A stretch of 17,631 nucleotides of DNA from Prevotella sp. UBA1395 (GCA_002305235.1 DBQL01000178.1:5937-23567); one strand, 5' to 3'; positions 7,672 through 15,912 are shown, numbered from the stretch's first letter. Made by a program: numbers and translations. Notes: generated from the sequence alone by a model not told the origin.

Positions 7672-8688
7672 TTATTCGATTACCACTGTGGTCCATCCGT
7701 GTTTGTCCTCTACCGTACCATATTGGATGCCTCGAAGCGTCTCGTACAGCTTCTGAGACCATGGCCCCGGCTTCTCTCCAAAGTCGTAACGCTTGCCGGT
7801 ATCCATGTCGTCGAGGTGCGAAATGGGCGAGATGACGGCTGCCGTTCCGCAGGCTCCGGCCTCTTCAAAGGTTTCCAGCTCATCCTCGGGCACCGGTCTG
7901 CGCTCTACTTTCAGGCCCAGATCTTCGGCGATTTGCATAAGACTTTTATTGGTGATGGATGGGAGAATGGAGGAAGATTGTGGTGTGACATAGGTGTTGT
8001 TCTTGATGCCGAAGAAGTTGGCCGCACCACATTCATCCACATATTTCTTCTCCTTGGAGTCGAGATAGAACTCGCTGGCATATCCCTTTTCGTGGGCAAT
8101 GGAGTTGGCTTTGAGTGAGGCAGCATAGTTGCCACCTACCTTGTAAGTACCGGTTCCGAGCGGAGCAGCACGGTCATAGTCGCGGATAATGACGTAAGGA
8201 TTGCTGGCAAAGCCTCCCTTGAAGTATGGTCCGACGGGCGTTACGAATATGAGAAAGCAATATTCTTTGGCGGGATGAACTCCAACCTGAGCACTTGTAC
8301 CGATGAGCAGAGGACGGATATAGAGTGTGGCGCCACTCTCGTAGGTAGGAATGTACTCTTGATTGAGGCGTACAACTTTCTTCACCATATTCTCAAACAA
8401 CTCCGTGGGCACCTCGGGCATCAAGATTCCACGGCATGTACTCTGCAGACGGGCGGCGTTCTCGTCCATGCGGAATACTCGCACTTTGCCGTCAGGGCAG
8501 CGATAAGCTTTGAGTCCCTCAAAGGCTTCCTGCCCATAATGAAGGCAGGTGGCAGCGATGTGAAGGTTCAGATACTCGTCTGAACTCACCTCGATTTCGC
8601 CCCATTTGCCATCGCGATAATAGCATCGTACGTTGTAATCGGTCTTCATGTAACCGAAAGACAAATTAGCCCAATCTAATTCTTTCAT
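7672..8688 (-). CDS. ilvE: Branched-chain amino acid aminotransferase
   Basis: A 338-residue fold-type IV PLP aminotransferase. Visible signatures are HYGQEAFEGLKAYR, the catalytic lysine (residue 183) in GTYKVGGNYAAS, the YIRPLLIG segment, and CGAANFF followed later by ACGTAAVISP, which binds the PLP phosphate. It interconverts leucine, isoleucine or valine and their 2-oxo acids with glutamate as partner, in the cytoplasm, as the last step of branched-chain synthesis or the first of catabolism. Length and motifs match the roughly 340-residue bacterial group. It has its own promoter (8727-8757), so it need not depend on the xse operon upstream. D-amino acid aminotransferase is the main alternative in the fold, but the length and motifs favour IlvE. 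Confidence 0.93.
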   Translation of the reverse strand: MKELDWANLSFGYMKTDYNVRCYYRDGKWGEIEVSSDEYLNLHIAATCLHYGQEAFEGLKAYRCPDGKVRVFRMDENAARLQSTCRGILMPEVPTELFENMVKKVVRLNQEYIPTYESGATLYIRPLLIGTSAQVGVHPAKEYCFLIFVTPVGPYFKGGFASNPYVIIRDYDRAAPLGTGTYKVGGNYAASLKANSIAHEKGYASEFYLDSKEKKYVDECGAANFFGIKNNTYVTPQSSSILPSITNKSLMQIAEDLGLKVERRPVPEDELETFEEAGACGTAAVISPISHLDDMDTGKRYDFGEKPGPWSQKLYETLRGIQYGTVEDKHGWTTVVIE

Positions 8689-8726
8689 ATTATTTCGATT
8701 TATAATGCTTTGCCTATAATTTGTTG

Positions 8727-8757
8727 CAAAAGTACAAATAATAACTATTTATTGCAA
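8727..8757 (-). promoter_or_regulatory. Promoter of ilvE
   Basis: On the minus strand, TTG (8757-8755) is followed after 20 nt by TACTTTTG (8734-8727). This fits the Bacteroidota -33/-7 consensus. The -7 box ends 38 nt before the ilvE ATG. The spacer is nearly all A/T. It lies just after the xseB stop, marking a new transcription unit. Confidence 0.72.
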
Positions 8758-8773
8758 CTTTTCATGGTTTTTT

Positions 8774-8965
8774 CTATTCGTTTTCTAACAATTTCTGTAT
8801 CTCTTCGTCCGTTTTCGTGAGACGATCCTTACAGAGTTTGATGAGTTGCTGGGCTTTTTTCAGGTGTTTGGACATCTCATCGATATCCAATTCGTTGTTT
8901 TCTAATTTCTCGACAATGTCTTCCAATTGGCGGATGGCAGTCTCATATTTTGTTTCTGTAGCCAT
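8774..8965 (-). CDS. xseB: Exodeoxyribonuclease VII small subunit
   Basis: A 63-residue, mostly helical acidic protein with the XseB pattern: YETAIRQLEDIVEKLENNE, then a second helix with LKKAQQLIKLCKDRL. Several copies bind the coiled coil of XseA to form ExoVII, which degrades single-stranded DNA in both directions to oligonucleotides. It lies 43 nt downstream of xseA on the same strand, the usual arrangement, and is probably co-transcribed with it. Length is normal for the family (60-80 residues). Confidence 0.92.
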   Translation of the reverse strand: MATETKYETAIRQLEDIVEKLENNELDIDEMSKHLKKAQQLIKLCKDRLTKTDEEIQKLLENE

Positions 8966-9008
8966 GATCTGTGGTGGTTGGGTATAGTGAAATGAATGTG
9001 AATATTAC

Positions 9009-10307
9009 TTATTGTACAACCGATCGTATCTTCCCGTGCTCCACACGAGTCTCGATCTCATCTCCCTTTTGCAGTTTGGAGGCATCTCTGACGGCTTTTC
9101 CTTGATGCAAAGTGATGCTGTATCCACGTTTCAGCAGGATTTGCGGGTCTACGGCTTGCAGTCTGATGGCAAACTGTTGCAGTCGGTGTGTCTCATTCAT
9201 CAAGCGCTTTTCGACCAATGGCCGGATAGCTTTGTCGATGAGGTCTAAGCGATGTTGGCATTGAATAATACGTTTTGGGACGAGTGAGGTGATAGAGTTC
9301 GACAGTCGGATAAGTCGTGCTTCCTGTCGGCTTCTGACCATAGAGAAGAGCATGGGGATGCGTTCCGCGCAGCGATCAAGTCGCGCATGCTCTCGCTCCA
9401 TGTGGTAATTGACATGCGTGGTAATGCGGCTTTGACAGTCTTCAAGATGACTCCATACCCCGACAAGGTGGTCGATGAGGAATGCCGCAGCTGCGGTGGG
9501 CGTTTTTACCCTTGTGTTTGAGACCATGTCGAGTATGCTCTCGTCGCGATCATGGCCTATGCCGGTGATGATGGGGAGTGGGAAATTGGCCACGTTCTCG
9601 GCCAAGGCAAGCGTATCAAAACCACTCATGTCGGCCGTTGCACCACCACCTCGAATGATCACCACAACGTCAAATCGGTCGGTATATCGGTTGATTTGGT
9701 CAAGTGCTGCTATCACCGAATGCTCCACTTGCTCTCCCTGCATGATGGCAGGGAACAGTTTGGGGTAGAATACGAGGTTGTAATCGTTGTGCGACAAATG
9801 GTTACAGAAATCGCCATAGCCCGCCGCATTCTCACTGGAAATGACCGCCACTCGCTGCGCAAACATCGGAATCTCCAAGTCTTTCTGCATGTCATAGATT
9901 CCCTCTTCTTTAAGTTGGCGAATGATTTCGAGCCGTTTTCGTGCCATGTCACCCATTGTATAGTTGGGGTCAATATCTTGCACGATCCACGAGAAACCGT
10001 AGGTCTCGTGGAAATCAGCGGTGACAGAGAGCAACACTTTCATGCCGGCATGGAAGGGTTGGCCCGTGGCGCGCTCGAATTTCGGTCGCAAAGATTGCCA
10101 CACAGACTTCCAACATTTGGCCGAAGCCCGTGCTATCGGAGTGGGAGCGAACATGTCTTTTTGGATGAGTTCCATGAAACAGTGCCCCCTTACCTCGCGT
10201 ACTTCAGAGAGTTCGGCCTCAACCCAATAGGCGTTGGCAAACGCATGGTCGATCACATTGCGCACCAACGAGTTGAGTTCATATAGTGAAAGTGTATCCT
10301 TTTGCAT
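9009..10307 (-). CDS. xseA: Exodeoxyribonuclease VII large subunit
   Basis: A 432-residue catalytic subunit of ExoVII. The N-terminal OB-fold (about 1-105; SLYELNSLVRNVID, WVEAELSEV) binds single-stranded DNA. The nuclease domain follows with RVAVISSENAAGYGDF, IIRGGGATADM, ITGIGHDRDESILDMV and RVKTPTAAAAFLIDH. A helical arm that recruits XseB and a short C-terminal segment (LLKRGYSIT) complete it. The complex removes single-stranded DNA during repair and mismatch correction. It starts 43 nt after the subtilase stop and is followed by xseB after 43 nt; no promoter is evident in either gap, so a subtilase-xseA-xseB transcript is likely. Confidence 0.95.
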   Translation of the reverse strand: MQKDTLSLYELNSLVRNVIDHAFANAYWVEAELSEVREVRGHCFMELIQKDMFAPTPIARASAKCWKSVWQSLRPKFERATGQPFHAGMKVLLSVTADFHETYGFSWIVQDIDPNYTMGDMARKRLEIIRQLKEEGIYDMQKDLEIPMFAQRVAVISSENAAGYGDFCNHLSHNDYNLVFYPKLFPAIMQGEQVEHSVIAALDQINRYTDRFDVVVIIRGGGATADMSGFDTLALAENVANFPLPIITGIGHDRDESILDMVSNTRVKTPTAAAAFLIDHLVGVWSHLEDCQSRITTHVNYHMEREHARLDRCAERIPMLFSMVRSRQEARLIRLSNSITSLVPKRIIQCQHRLDLIDKAIRPLVEKRLMNETHRLQQFAIRLQAVDPQILLKRGYSITLHQGKAVRDASKLQKGDEIETRVEHGKIRSVVQ

Positions 10308-10350
10308 GAAAAGTATTGATTGATATATTGTTATGGCATGCGCCGCATCA

Positions 10351-11745
10351 TCATTTCTTCAGTCCTTCCTGATACGCCTTCCAAAAGTCGGGAATGCCAT
10401 AGCCATAGATATTGTCGGGATAGGCAGCATGATGTCCGGCTTGCCGGATGAGGTTCATAATCTCGTATGAGGTCTTTTGGGGCAGGGCCTGCCACAGACA
10501 AGCCACCATTCCGCAAGTGATGGGCGCGGCAAAAGATGTACCGTTGGCCGTGGTGATCACCCCCGTGCCATCAATCACTGTCGACATATTGCCCTGTGCG
10601 GCCACATCCGGCTTTACCCGCCCGTCAAAAGAAGGGCCTACCGAACTGAATCTCGCATTCACGCTGTCGCTCGACAACGCCGCTACGGCGATGATATCCC
10701 GTGCGTCTGCCGGGAAGTTGATACGTTTCCACGTCTTCAATCCCTCATTTCCCGCACTGTTGACAAGTATCATTCCCTTGGAGGCAATCATCGATGCCGT
10801 GCGCGAGTTGATGGCAGTTTTTCCATCTTGTTCACGGTAAGCATGGTTGGTTTCCTGATCATCGAACTTGGTATATCCCAATGAAGAATTGATGATATCC
10901 ACTCCTATGGAGTCGGCATATTCCACAGCTTGAGCCCAATAGTCCTCTTCAACGAGAGCCTCCGTGCGTCCGTCCTCGCTCCTGAGCAGCAAATAGGAGG
11001 CGTGAGGAGCCGTTCCAACAAATAGGCTGTCCATGTTAGCCCCCATGTCCGAGAGCACCATCGTGCCGTGATCACCCAGTCTGTACACATCATCGGTATA
11101 AGGATATACAAAGTCGCGCGTACCAATGATTTTGACATTCTTAAAGTAATCGATCTTGTCTACATTCATAAATCCGCCGTCAATGATCGCGATGAGCATA
11201 CCGTCGCCCTTGAACCCGGCATCGTGCAACTTGATGCCGTTGAGCATCTTGATTTGGCTTAGCCCCTTTCCATATTGGTTTACGCGCTTGTACAACGCTG
11301 CCATGCTGTCTGTTTTGATCATATCCGGTTTCTCCGGTATGACAGAATCGGGCGTCTCAAACACTCTAACCATTTGCCTCACGAACGGAAGCTGACTGAT
11401 CTGCGGCAATATTGCTGTGTCAGATATCTTGACAAGCAAAGTATTGTTCCACTTGCTTTTGCCGATAACACTCACTCCGAGCTTGTTAATCTTATTGATG
11501 TATTTCTGCGATAAAGGCAGGTCGGTTGAGTCAAGGGGCATGTTTTGTCTTTTCCTTCGCTCCAAAGCCTTTGCCGACAAGAATTTCTCGGGCTGCTGTA
11601 ATGAAAAGGTCGTACCGTTCTTGTCTTTCAAAGTTACCCGGTAGATGGCGTATTTTCCACCGGGATATGCAGTTTTTTTGTTCCCTTGGGCATTGAGCGA
11701 GAACGATGTTGAGGCCAATAGTAGGATTAAGAGTATTTTTTTCAT
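10351..11745 (-). CDS. Secreted S8-family subtilisin-like serine protease
   Basis: A 464-residue exported subtilase. Signal peptide about residues 1-20 (KKILLILLLASTSFSLNAQ). Residues about 21-150 form a Bacteroidota-type propeptide (FLSAKALERRKRQN, then a segment resembling an I9 inhibitor fold). The catalytic triad is Asp189 (IAIIDGG), His226 (GDHGTM) and Ser404 (NGTSFAAP), with the oxyanion Asn in NSAGNEG. No C-terminal sorting domain follows; the protein ends soon after the S8 domain (DFWKAYQEGLKK), so it is probably periplasmic. I use ATG 11745; the preceding in-frame TTG at 11748 is not needed. A good promoter lies upstream (11770-11801). The substrate is unknown, and its placement ahead of xseAB may be only positional. 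Confidence 0.9.
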   Translation of the reverse strand: MKKILLILLLASTSFSLNAQGNKKTAYPGGKYAIYRVTLKDKNGTTFSLQQPEKFLSAKALERRKRQNMPLDSTDLPLSQKYINKINKLGVSVIGKSKWNNTLLVKISDTAILPQISQLPFVRQMVRVFETPDSVIPEKPDMIKTDSMAALYKRVNQYGKGLSQIKMLNGIKLHDAGFKGDGMLIAIIDGGFMNVDKIDYFKNVKIIGTRDFVYPYTDDVYRLGDHGTMVLSDMGANMDSLFVGTAPHASYLLLRSEDGRTEALVEEDYWAQAVEYADSIGVDIINSSLGYTKFDDQETNHAYREQDGKTAINSRTASMIASKGMILVNSAGNEGLKTWKRINFPADARDIIAVAALSSDSVNARFSSVGPSFDGRVKPDVAAQGNMSTVIDGTGVITTANGTSFAAPITCGMVACLWQALPQKTSYEIMNLIRQAGHHAAYPDNIYGYGIPDFWKAYQEGLKK

Positions 11746-11769
11746 CAATAGAATTTATTTTGTATATTG

Positions 11770-11801
11770 CAAAAGTAGTGTTAAAAAGGCAGAACTCCAA
11801 A
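11770..11801 (-). promoter_or_regulatory. Promoter of the subtilase-xseAB unit
   Basis: On the minus strand, TTTG (11801-11798) is followed after 20 nt by TACTTTTG (11777-11770), a full match to the Bacteroidota consensus. Transcription would start about 20 nt before the subtilase ATG at 11745. Confidence 0.75.
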
Positions 11802-11810
11802 AGTTTTTCG

Positions 11811-11818
11811 TACTTTTG
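11811..11818 (+). promoter_or_regulatory. -7 box of the MATE operon, very close to the start codon
   Basis: TACTTTTG on the plus strand ends only 9 nt before the MATE ATG at 11828. If this box is used at the normal distance the 5' leader would be about 4-7 nt. I see no TTG about 19-20 nt upstream, so the -33 half is weak. The strict box and its mirror symmetry with the divergent promoter support it. Confidence 0.6.
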
Positions 11819-11827
11819 CAATGTCTT

Positions 11828-13201
11828 ATGGATAGTGACAACAAGCAAGCAACGCTCGAATTAGGCACTCAACCTGTGGGTCGTTTACTCCTACAATATG
11901 CCTTGCCAGCCATCATTGCGATGACTGCTTCATCACTTTATAATATCATCGACCGTGTCTTTATCGGCCAGATTGTCGGACCAATGGCCATCTCGGGTCT
12001 TGCCATCACCTTTCCCTTCATGAATCTTTCCACGGCTTTCGGGGCTGCGGTGGGTGTCGGGGCATCTACGGCAATATCAGTCAAATTGGGCCAGCGCGAC
12101 TATCAGACGGCTCAAGACCTTTTGGGAAACACCGTTACCTTGGCCATGATCGTGGGCATTGCCTTCGGCATCATCTGCTTTGTTTTCCTCGATCCCATAT
12201 TGCGTTTCTTCGGTGCGAGCGACGAAACCATTCCCTATGCTCGCGATTTCATGCAGGTCATACTTGCGGGAAACATCATCACTCATGTTTATTTCAGTCT
12301 GAACGCAGTGCTTCGTGCGGCCAGCAAACCTCGCCAAGCCATGTTTGCCACCATCTTCACGGTGATGATGAACGTCGTCTTGGATGTGGTGTTCGTGCTT
12401 TGGTTGGGATGGGGAATACGCGGAGCAGCCCTTGCCACCATCCTTTCGCAGTCATTGGCGTTGGTCTATCAGATCAGGCTTTTGACCAATGAGCAAGAGC
12501 TCCTTCGCCTAAAAAAAGGCATTTACCGGCTCAAATCCGGCTTGGTCAAGAACATTATAGGAGTTGGCATCTCTCCGTTCCTGATGAATCTCTGCGCTTG
12601 TGTCATCGTGATTTTCATGAACAACCAGTTCGTGAAATATGGAGGTGACCTTTCTGTCGGTTCGTATGGCATAGCCAACTCCATCGGAACCGTGTTCGTG
12701 ATGTTTGTTTTCGGTGTCAATCAGGGCATGCAACCCATAGCCGGATATAACTATGGCAGTCAGCAATTAGACCGTCTCATGCGTGTGCTGAAGCTATCAA
12801 TCATTGGCGCCACGTGCATCATGACCACGGGTTGGCTCATCGCGATGCTCTTTCCACAGTACTGTGCCCGGCTGTTCACTACCGACAAGGAACTCATCGC
12901 GCTTGCATCCGATGGCATTCGCATCAATATGTTGCTCTATCCCATCATCGGATTTCAGATGGTGGTCACCAATTTCTTCCAGTGTATCGGCAAGATCAAG
13001 ATCAGCATCTTCCTCTCGTTATCCCGACAGTTGCTGCTTTTGCTGCCATTGTTGGCCCTTCTCCCCACATTCTTTGGGCTCGACGGAGTGTGGTATTCCT
13101 TGCCGGTTTCCGACTTTTTCTCAGCCATTCTCGCTGCGACCGTTATGTATTATAACTACATGAAATTCAAGAAACAACTAAAATCATCGCATCATGGATA
13201 A
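11828..13201 (+). CDS. MATE-family multidrug/metabolite exporter
   Basis: A 457-residue inner-membrane protein with about 12 hydrophobic segments in two similar halves (for example AISGLAITFPFMNLSTAFG in the first and GSYGIANSIGTVFVMFVFG in the second). The start of the fold, LLLQYALPAIIAMTASSLYN, is characteristic of the MATE group common in Bacteroidota. Such transporters expel cationic drugs or metabolites in exchange for Na+ or H+. ATG 11828 is preferred: the open frame continues back to 11645, but the extra residues run through the divergent promoter region and do not resemble MATE proteins. Length fits the family (about 440-460). The last 8 nt overlap the next gene, suggesting translational coupling. 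The substrate cannot be deduced. Confidence 0.9.
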   Translation: MDSDNKQATLELGTQPVGRLLLQYALPAIIAMTASSLYNIIDRVFIGQIVGPMAISGLAITFPFMNLSTAFGAAVGVGASTAISVKLGQRDYQTAQDLLGNTVTLAMIVGIAFGIICFVFLDPILRFFGASDETIPYARDFMQVILAGNIITHVYFSLNAVLRAASKPRQAMFATIFTVMMNVVLDVVFVLWLGWGIRGAALATILSQSLALVYQIRLLTNEQELLRLKKGIYRLKSGLVKNIIGVGISPFLMNLCACVIVIFMNNQFVKYGGDLSVGSYGIANSIGTVFVMFVFGVNQGMQPIAGYNYGSQQLDRLMRVLKLSIIGATCIMTTGWLIAMLFPQYCARLFTTDKELIALASDGIRINMLLYPIIGFQMVVTNFFQCIGKIKISIFLSLSRQLLLLLPLLALLPTFFGLDGVWYSLPVSDFFSAILAATVMYYNYMKFKKQLKSSHHG

Positions 13202-13853
13202 ACCCCAAATGATTATCAATATCGGCCGTCAGGTAGGCTCGGGTGGCCGGATGATAGCCAAACAGTTGGCCGAAGAGTTTGAATGTTCGTTATATGACAA
13301 GGAACTGCTGAACCTCGCGGCCAAGGAAAGCGGATTCAGCGAGAAGTTTTTCGAGGAGAACGATGAGCAGAACGGTTTTTTAAAGTCATTGTCTCACGTT
13401 CATGTACCATTGTTCGGAGAGAACTACTACTACAAGAACAACTTCTCGCAAGAGAATCTTTATCAGTTCCAGAGTGATGCCATCCGCAAGGCCGCGGGTC
13501 TTGGGAGTTGTGTATTTGTAGGTCGAACGGCCGACTATGTGCTTCGCGACTTCAAGAATACCGTCAATATCTTTATCTCTGCCGACCTCGAAGACCGCAT
13601 CCGTCGAGTGTGCAAGCGCAGGGAAATATCGCGTGGCGAAGCCAAGAAACTGATCAAGAGAAAAGAGGATGAGCGCGCCTCCTATTATAATTATTATACG
13701 GGCAAGCAGTGGGGCCATGCCGAAAGCTATGACCTTTGTGTCAATACCAGTCGGTTGGGCATCGAGGCCACGGGCTGTTTCATCGCATCTTTCATCAGGC
13801 TCAGGTTCGGGCTTACCCCCGGGGAGGCCCATATTCACGTGTCCGAGCGATGA
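13194..13853 (+). CDS. Cytidylate kinase-like family protein
   Basis: A 219-residue P-loop protein. The nucleotide-binding loop is GRQVGSGG (residues 11-18) after MIINI, and a LYDKELL segment, VFVGRTADYVL, and RRVCKRREISRGEAKKLIKRKEDER (a lid-like, Arg/Lys-rich segment cited here in part: KRREISRGEAKK) follow. This is the cytidylate-kinase-like group, common in Bacteroidota and Firmicutes, which is separate from the essential Cmk; the phosphate acceptor of this group is generally not established. It overlaps the MATE stop by 8 nt, and its own stop overlaps the next ATG by 4 nt (ATGA), so it is translated in a coupled run. No missing motif is obvious. Confidence 0.85.
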   Translation: MDKPQMIINIGRQVGSGGRMIAKQLAEEFECSLYDKELLNLAAKESGFSEKFFEENDEQNGFLKSLSHVHVPLFGENYYYKNNFSQENLYQFQSDAIRKAAGLGSCVFVGRTADYVLRDFKNTVNIFISADLEDRIRRVCKRREISRGEAKKLIKRKEDERASYYNYYTGKQWGHAESYDLCVNTSRLGIEATGCFIASFIRLRFGLTPGEAHIHVSER

Positions 13854-14347
13854 CTACCATAGGCATTCTCAGCGACACGCACGGTCATTGGGACACGAAG
13901 TATGAGACCTATCTTGGCCATTGCGACGAGATTTGGCACGCCGGCGACATCGGCGGCATCGAGCTGGCCGATCGTTTCGAGCGCATGAAACCCCTGTTTC
14001 GGGCGGTCTGCGGCAATATAGACGGCGCGGAGCTGCGCTTGCGATACCCCGAGATACTTCGTTTCCGGGTGGAAGACATCGACGTGTTGATAAAGCATAT
14101 CGGCGGATACCCCGGTCATTACGATGCCTCCGTGCGCGATATCATTCGACACCGGCCGCCACAACTGTTTGTCTCGGGCCATTCCCATATTCTCAAGGTG
14201 ATGCCCGACCACCGGCTCGACCTGCTTCACATCAACCCCGGAGCAGCCGGAACAACAGGTTGGCACAAGGAACGCACATTGATAAGACTTGCCATCGAAG
14301 GCAATAAATTCACCGATTGTGAAGTTATTACATTAGGTAAACGATAA
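13850..14347 (+). CDS. YfcE/MJ0936-type metallophosphoesterase
   Basis: A 165-residue calcineurin-like phosphoesterase of the small YfcE type. All metal ligands are visible: Asp9 and His11 (SDTHG), Asp33 (GDIGG), Asn56 (GNID), His83, and His111/His113 (GHSH). Characterised relatives hydrolyse phosphodiesters with Mn2+; the natural substrate is usually unknown. ATG 13850 overlaps the preceding TGA and puts the metal motif at the normal distance from the N-terminus; an in-frame start at 13736 would add 38 residues encoded within the upstream gene. It is 13 nt from the next gene. Confidence 0.9.
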   Translation: MTTIGILSDTHGHWDTKYETYLGHCDEIWHAGDIGGIELADRFERMKPLFRAVCGNIDGAELRLRYPEILRFRVEDIDVLIKHIGGYPGHYDASVRDIIRHRPPQLFVSGHSHILKVMPDHRLDLLHINPGAAGTTGWHKERTLIRLAIEGNKFTDCEVITLGKR

Positions 14348-14360
14348 TATCAGACAGCAG

Positions 14361-14690
14361 ATGAATGCCCTCTCACAGCAGATACATGCTTATTTGGAGC
14401 TGATGCGCAACTCCACCCTGATGGTCAGCGAGCAAGATCGGGCCAACATGGATATCCTGATCACCATGCTCGGACCTGTGGACAAGGAAATTATATCCGT
14501 TCGCTATGGTCTTTTCGGCAGGCCCATGGAACCCCTTGAGACCATAGCCCGGCATCATCGGGTAAGCCCCGAGGTGATCGAGGAGATCATCGAAAAAGAT
14601 TTTCGCAAGCTCGCCATTACTCCCGAATGGCAGATGATGATACTGCGGTTTTCGCCATTGGTAAGAAAACGGATAGGTATCATCCCTTAA
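14361..14690 (+). CDS. Small orphan protein resembling sigma-70 region 4
   Basis: A 109-residue protein. Residues 38-84 follow the pattern of sigma-70 region 4: [15 protein letters not shown] corresponds to the region 4.1 pattern ending [17 protein letters not shown] to the first HTH helix and turn, and [14 protein letters not shown] to the recognition helix ending in RKL. No region 2 or 3 is present, and there is an unrelated 37-residue helical N-terminus. Compared with E. coli RpoD (VTRERIRQIEAKALRKL), several positions used to contact the -35 element are changed to Pro70, Val72, Glu74 and Glu75. It may be a DNA-binding regulator, a protein that binds the RNA polymerase flap without DNA contact, or an unrelated HTH protein. 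It lies 13 nt after yfcE and 25 nt before purT in the same run. No function is claimed. Confidence 0.6.
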   Translation: MNALSQQIHAYLELMRNSTLMVSEQDRANMDILITMLGPVDKEIISVRYGLFGRPMEPLETIARHHRVSPEVIEEIIEKDFRKLAITPEWQMMILRFSPLVRKRIGIIP

Positions 14691-14715
14691 CTTCTCACCG
14701 TCAATTTTTGTTTCA

Positions 14716-15897
14716 ATGAAAAAAATACTTCTATTAGGCTCAGGCGAACTGGGCAAAGAGTTTGTCATTGCGGCCAAACGGGCCGGACAGTATGTCGTGG
14801 CCTGCGACCAATACGACCATGCGCCTGCCATGCAGGTGGCCGATGAGTGCGAGGTGTTCTCCATGCTCGATGGCGATGCCCTTGCCGCCGTGGTCGGAAA
14901 ACACCGCCCCGACATCATCGTTCCCGAGATAGAGGCTATCCGCACCGAGCGTCTTTTCGAGTTTGAGAAGGCCGGCATACAAGTCACGCCCTCCGCGCGC
15001 GCGGTGAATTTCACGATGAACCGTCGTGCCATCCGCGACTTGGCCTCGCGCGATCTCGGTCTCCGCACCGCCAAGTACCATTATGCCCGCACCTTCGATG
15101 ACTTCAAGCGTGCCGCCGAAGATATTGGCTACCCCTGTGTGGTGAAGCCCCTGATGTCGTCGTCGGGACACGGCCAGAGCTATGTCTACAATGAGAACGA
15201 TCTTCAGGAGGCCTTTCGTGAGGCGATGGAAGAGGGGCGTGGCGACGTGAAGGAGGTGATTATCGAGGAATTTATCGACTTCGACTCCGAGTTCACCTTG
15301 CTCACGGTGACCCAGAAAAACGGTCCCACGCTCTTCTGTCCTCCCATCGGTCATGTGCAGAAGGGCGGCGACTATCGCGAGAGTTGGATGCCCTGCGCGC
15401 TGTCGGAAGATGCCCTGCGGTCTGCCGAGCATATCGCCGGCGAGGTCACCAAGGCACTGACGGGCTACGGATTGTGGGGCGTGGAGTTCTTCCTGACCAA
15501 GCAAGGTGAGGTGATTTTCTCAGAGTTGAGTCCGCGTCCTCACGACACCGGCATGGTGACCCTGAGCCATTGCACCAACCTGAGTGAGTTTGAGCTTCAT
15601 TTCCGGGCAGTGATGGGCCTCACCATTCCCGCCATTCACTTGGAGCATAGCGGTGCCTCGGCGGTCATCCTGTCGCCGGTCGACACTGCCGAGCCGCTCG
15701 ATTACAATCTCAACGACGTGTGCGCCGCCGATAGGGCAAGGGTTCGCCTGTTTGGTAAACCGGTGGCTCACGTGGGTCGCCGCATGGGCGTGGTGCTGTG
15801 TTATGACGAGGTGGGATGTGATATCAGCGCCCTGCGCGACAAGGCCAAGCACTTGGCGCAGACGGTATTGGGCACCGACCCCTATATGTCCAAGTAA
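14716..15897 (+). CDS. purT: Formate-dependent GAR transformylase
   Basis: A 393-residue ATP-grasp enzyme, very near the 392 residues of E. coli PurT. It forms formyl-GAR from GAR, formate and ATP in the third step of purine synthesis, without folate. Visible features: N-terminal [14 protein letters not shown], the VPEIEAI segment, the ATP-grasp loop [50 protein letters not shown] (quoted in part: [12 protein letters not shown], a metal and substrate signature) and a C-terminal [13 protein letters not shown]. It starts 25 nt after the sigma-4-like gene and stops 15 nt before fdtA, and so sits between housekeeping genes and a sugar-modification cluster. Confidence 0.95.
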   Translation: MKKILLLGSGELGKEFVIAAKRAGQYVVACDQYDHAPAMQVADECEVFSMLDGDALAAVVGKHRPDIIVPEIEAIRTERLFEFEKAGIQVTPSARAVNFTMNRRAIRDLASRDLGLRTAKYHYARTFDDFKRAAEDIGYPCVVKPLMSSSGHGQSYVYNENDLQEAFREAMEEGRGDVKEVIIEEFIDFDSEFTLLTVTQKNGPTLFCPPIGHVQKGGDYRESWMPCALSEDALRSAEHIAGEVTKALTGYGLWGVEFFLTKQGEVIFSELSPRPHDTGMVTLSHCTNLSEFELHFRAVMGLTIPAIHLEHSGASAVILSPVDTAEPLDYNLNDVCAADRARVRLFGKPVAHVGRRMGVVLCYDEVGCDISALRDKAKHLAQTVLGTDPYMSK

Positions 15898-15912
15898 ACA
15901 TTTGTGAGCCAA

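Larger units (their letters stand above)
11767..11821. repeat. 11-bp inverted repeat carrying two divergent -7 boxes
   Basis: TTGCAAAAGTA (11767-11777) and its exact complement TACTTTTGCAA (11811-11821) are separated by 33 bp. Each arm is a full -7 box plus three flanking bases, one for the subtilase (minus) and one for the MATE gene (plus). A second, 7-bp inverted repeat, CAAAAGT/ACTTTTG (11798-11804 and 11812-11818), overlaps the minus-strand -33 element and the plus-strand -7 box. Confidence 0.75.

Noticed and set aside
9552..10286. A 244-codon plus-strand frame opposite xseA
   Set aside because: XseA has all family motifs on the minus strand; the plus-strand product is not recognisable.
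11645..11827. A 61-residue N-terminal extension of the MATE exporter
   Set aside because: It runs back through the divergent promoters into the subtilase gene, and MATE homology begins just after ATG 11828.
13736..13849. An earlier start for the YfcE-like gene
   Set aside because: The 38 extra codons are inside the kinase-like gene, and the phosphoesterase fold begins with MTTIGILSDTHG at 13850.
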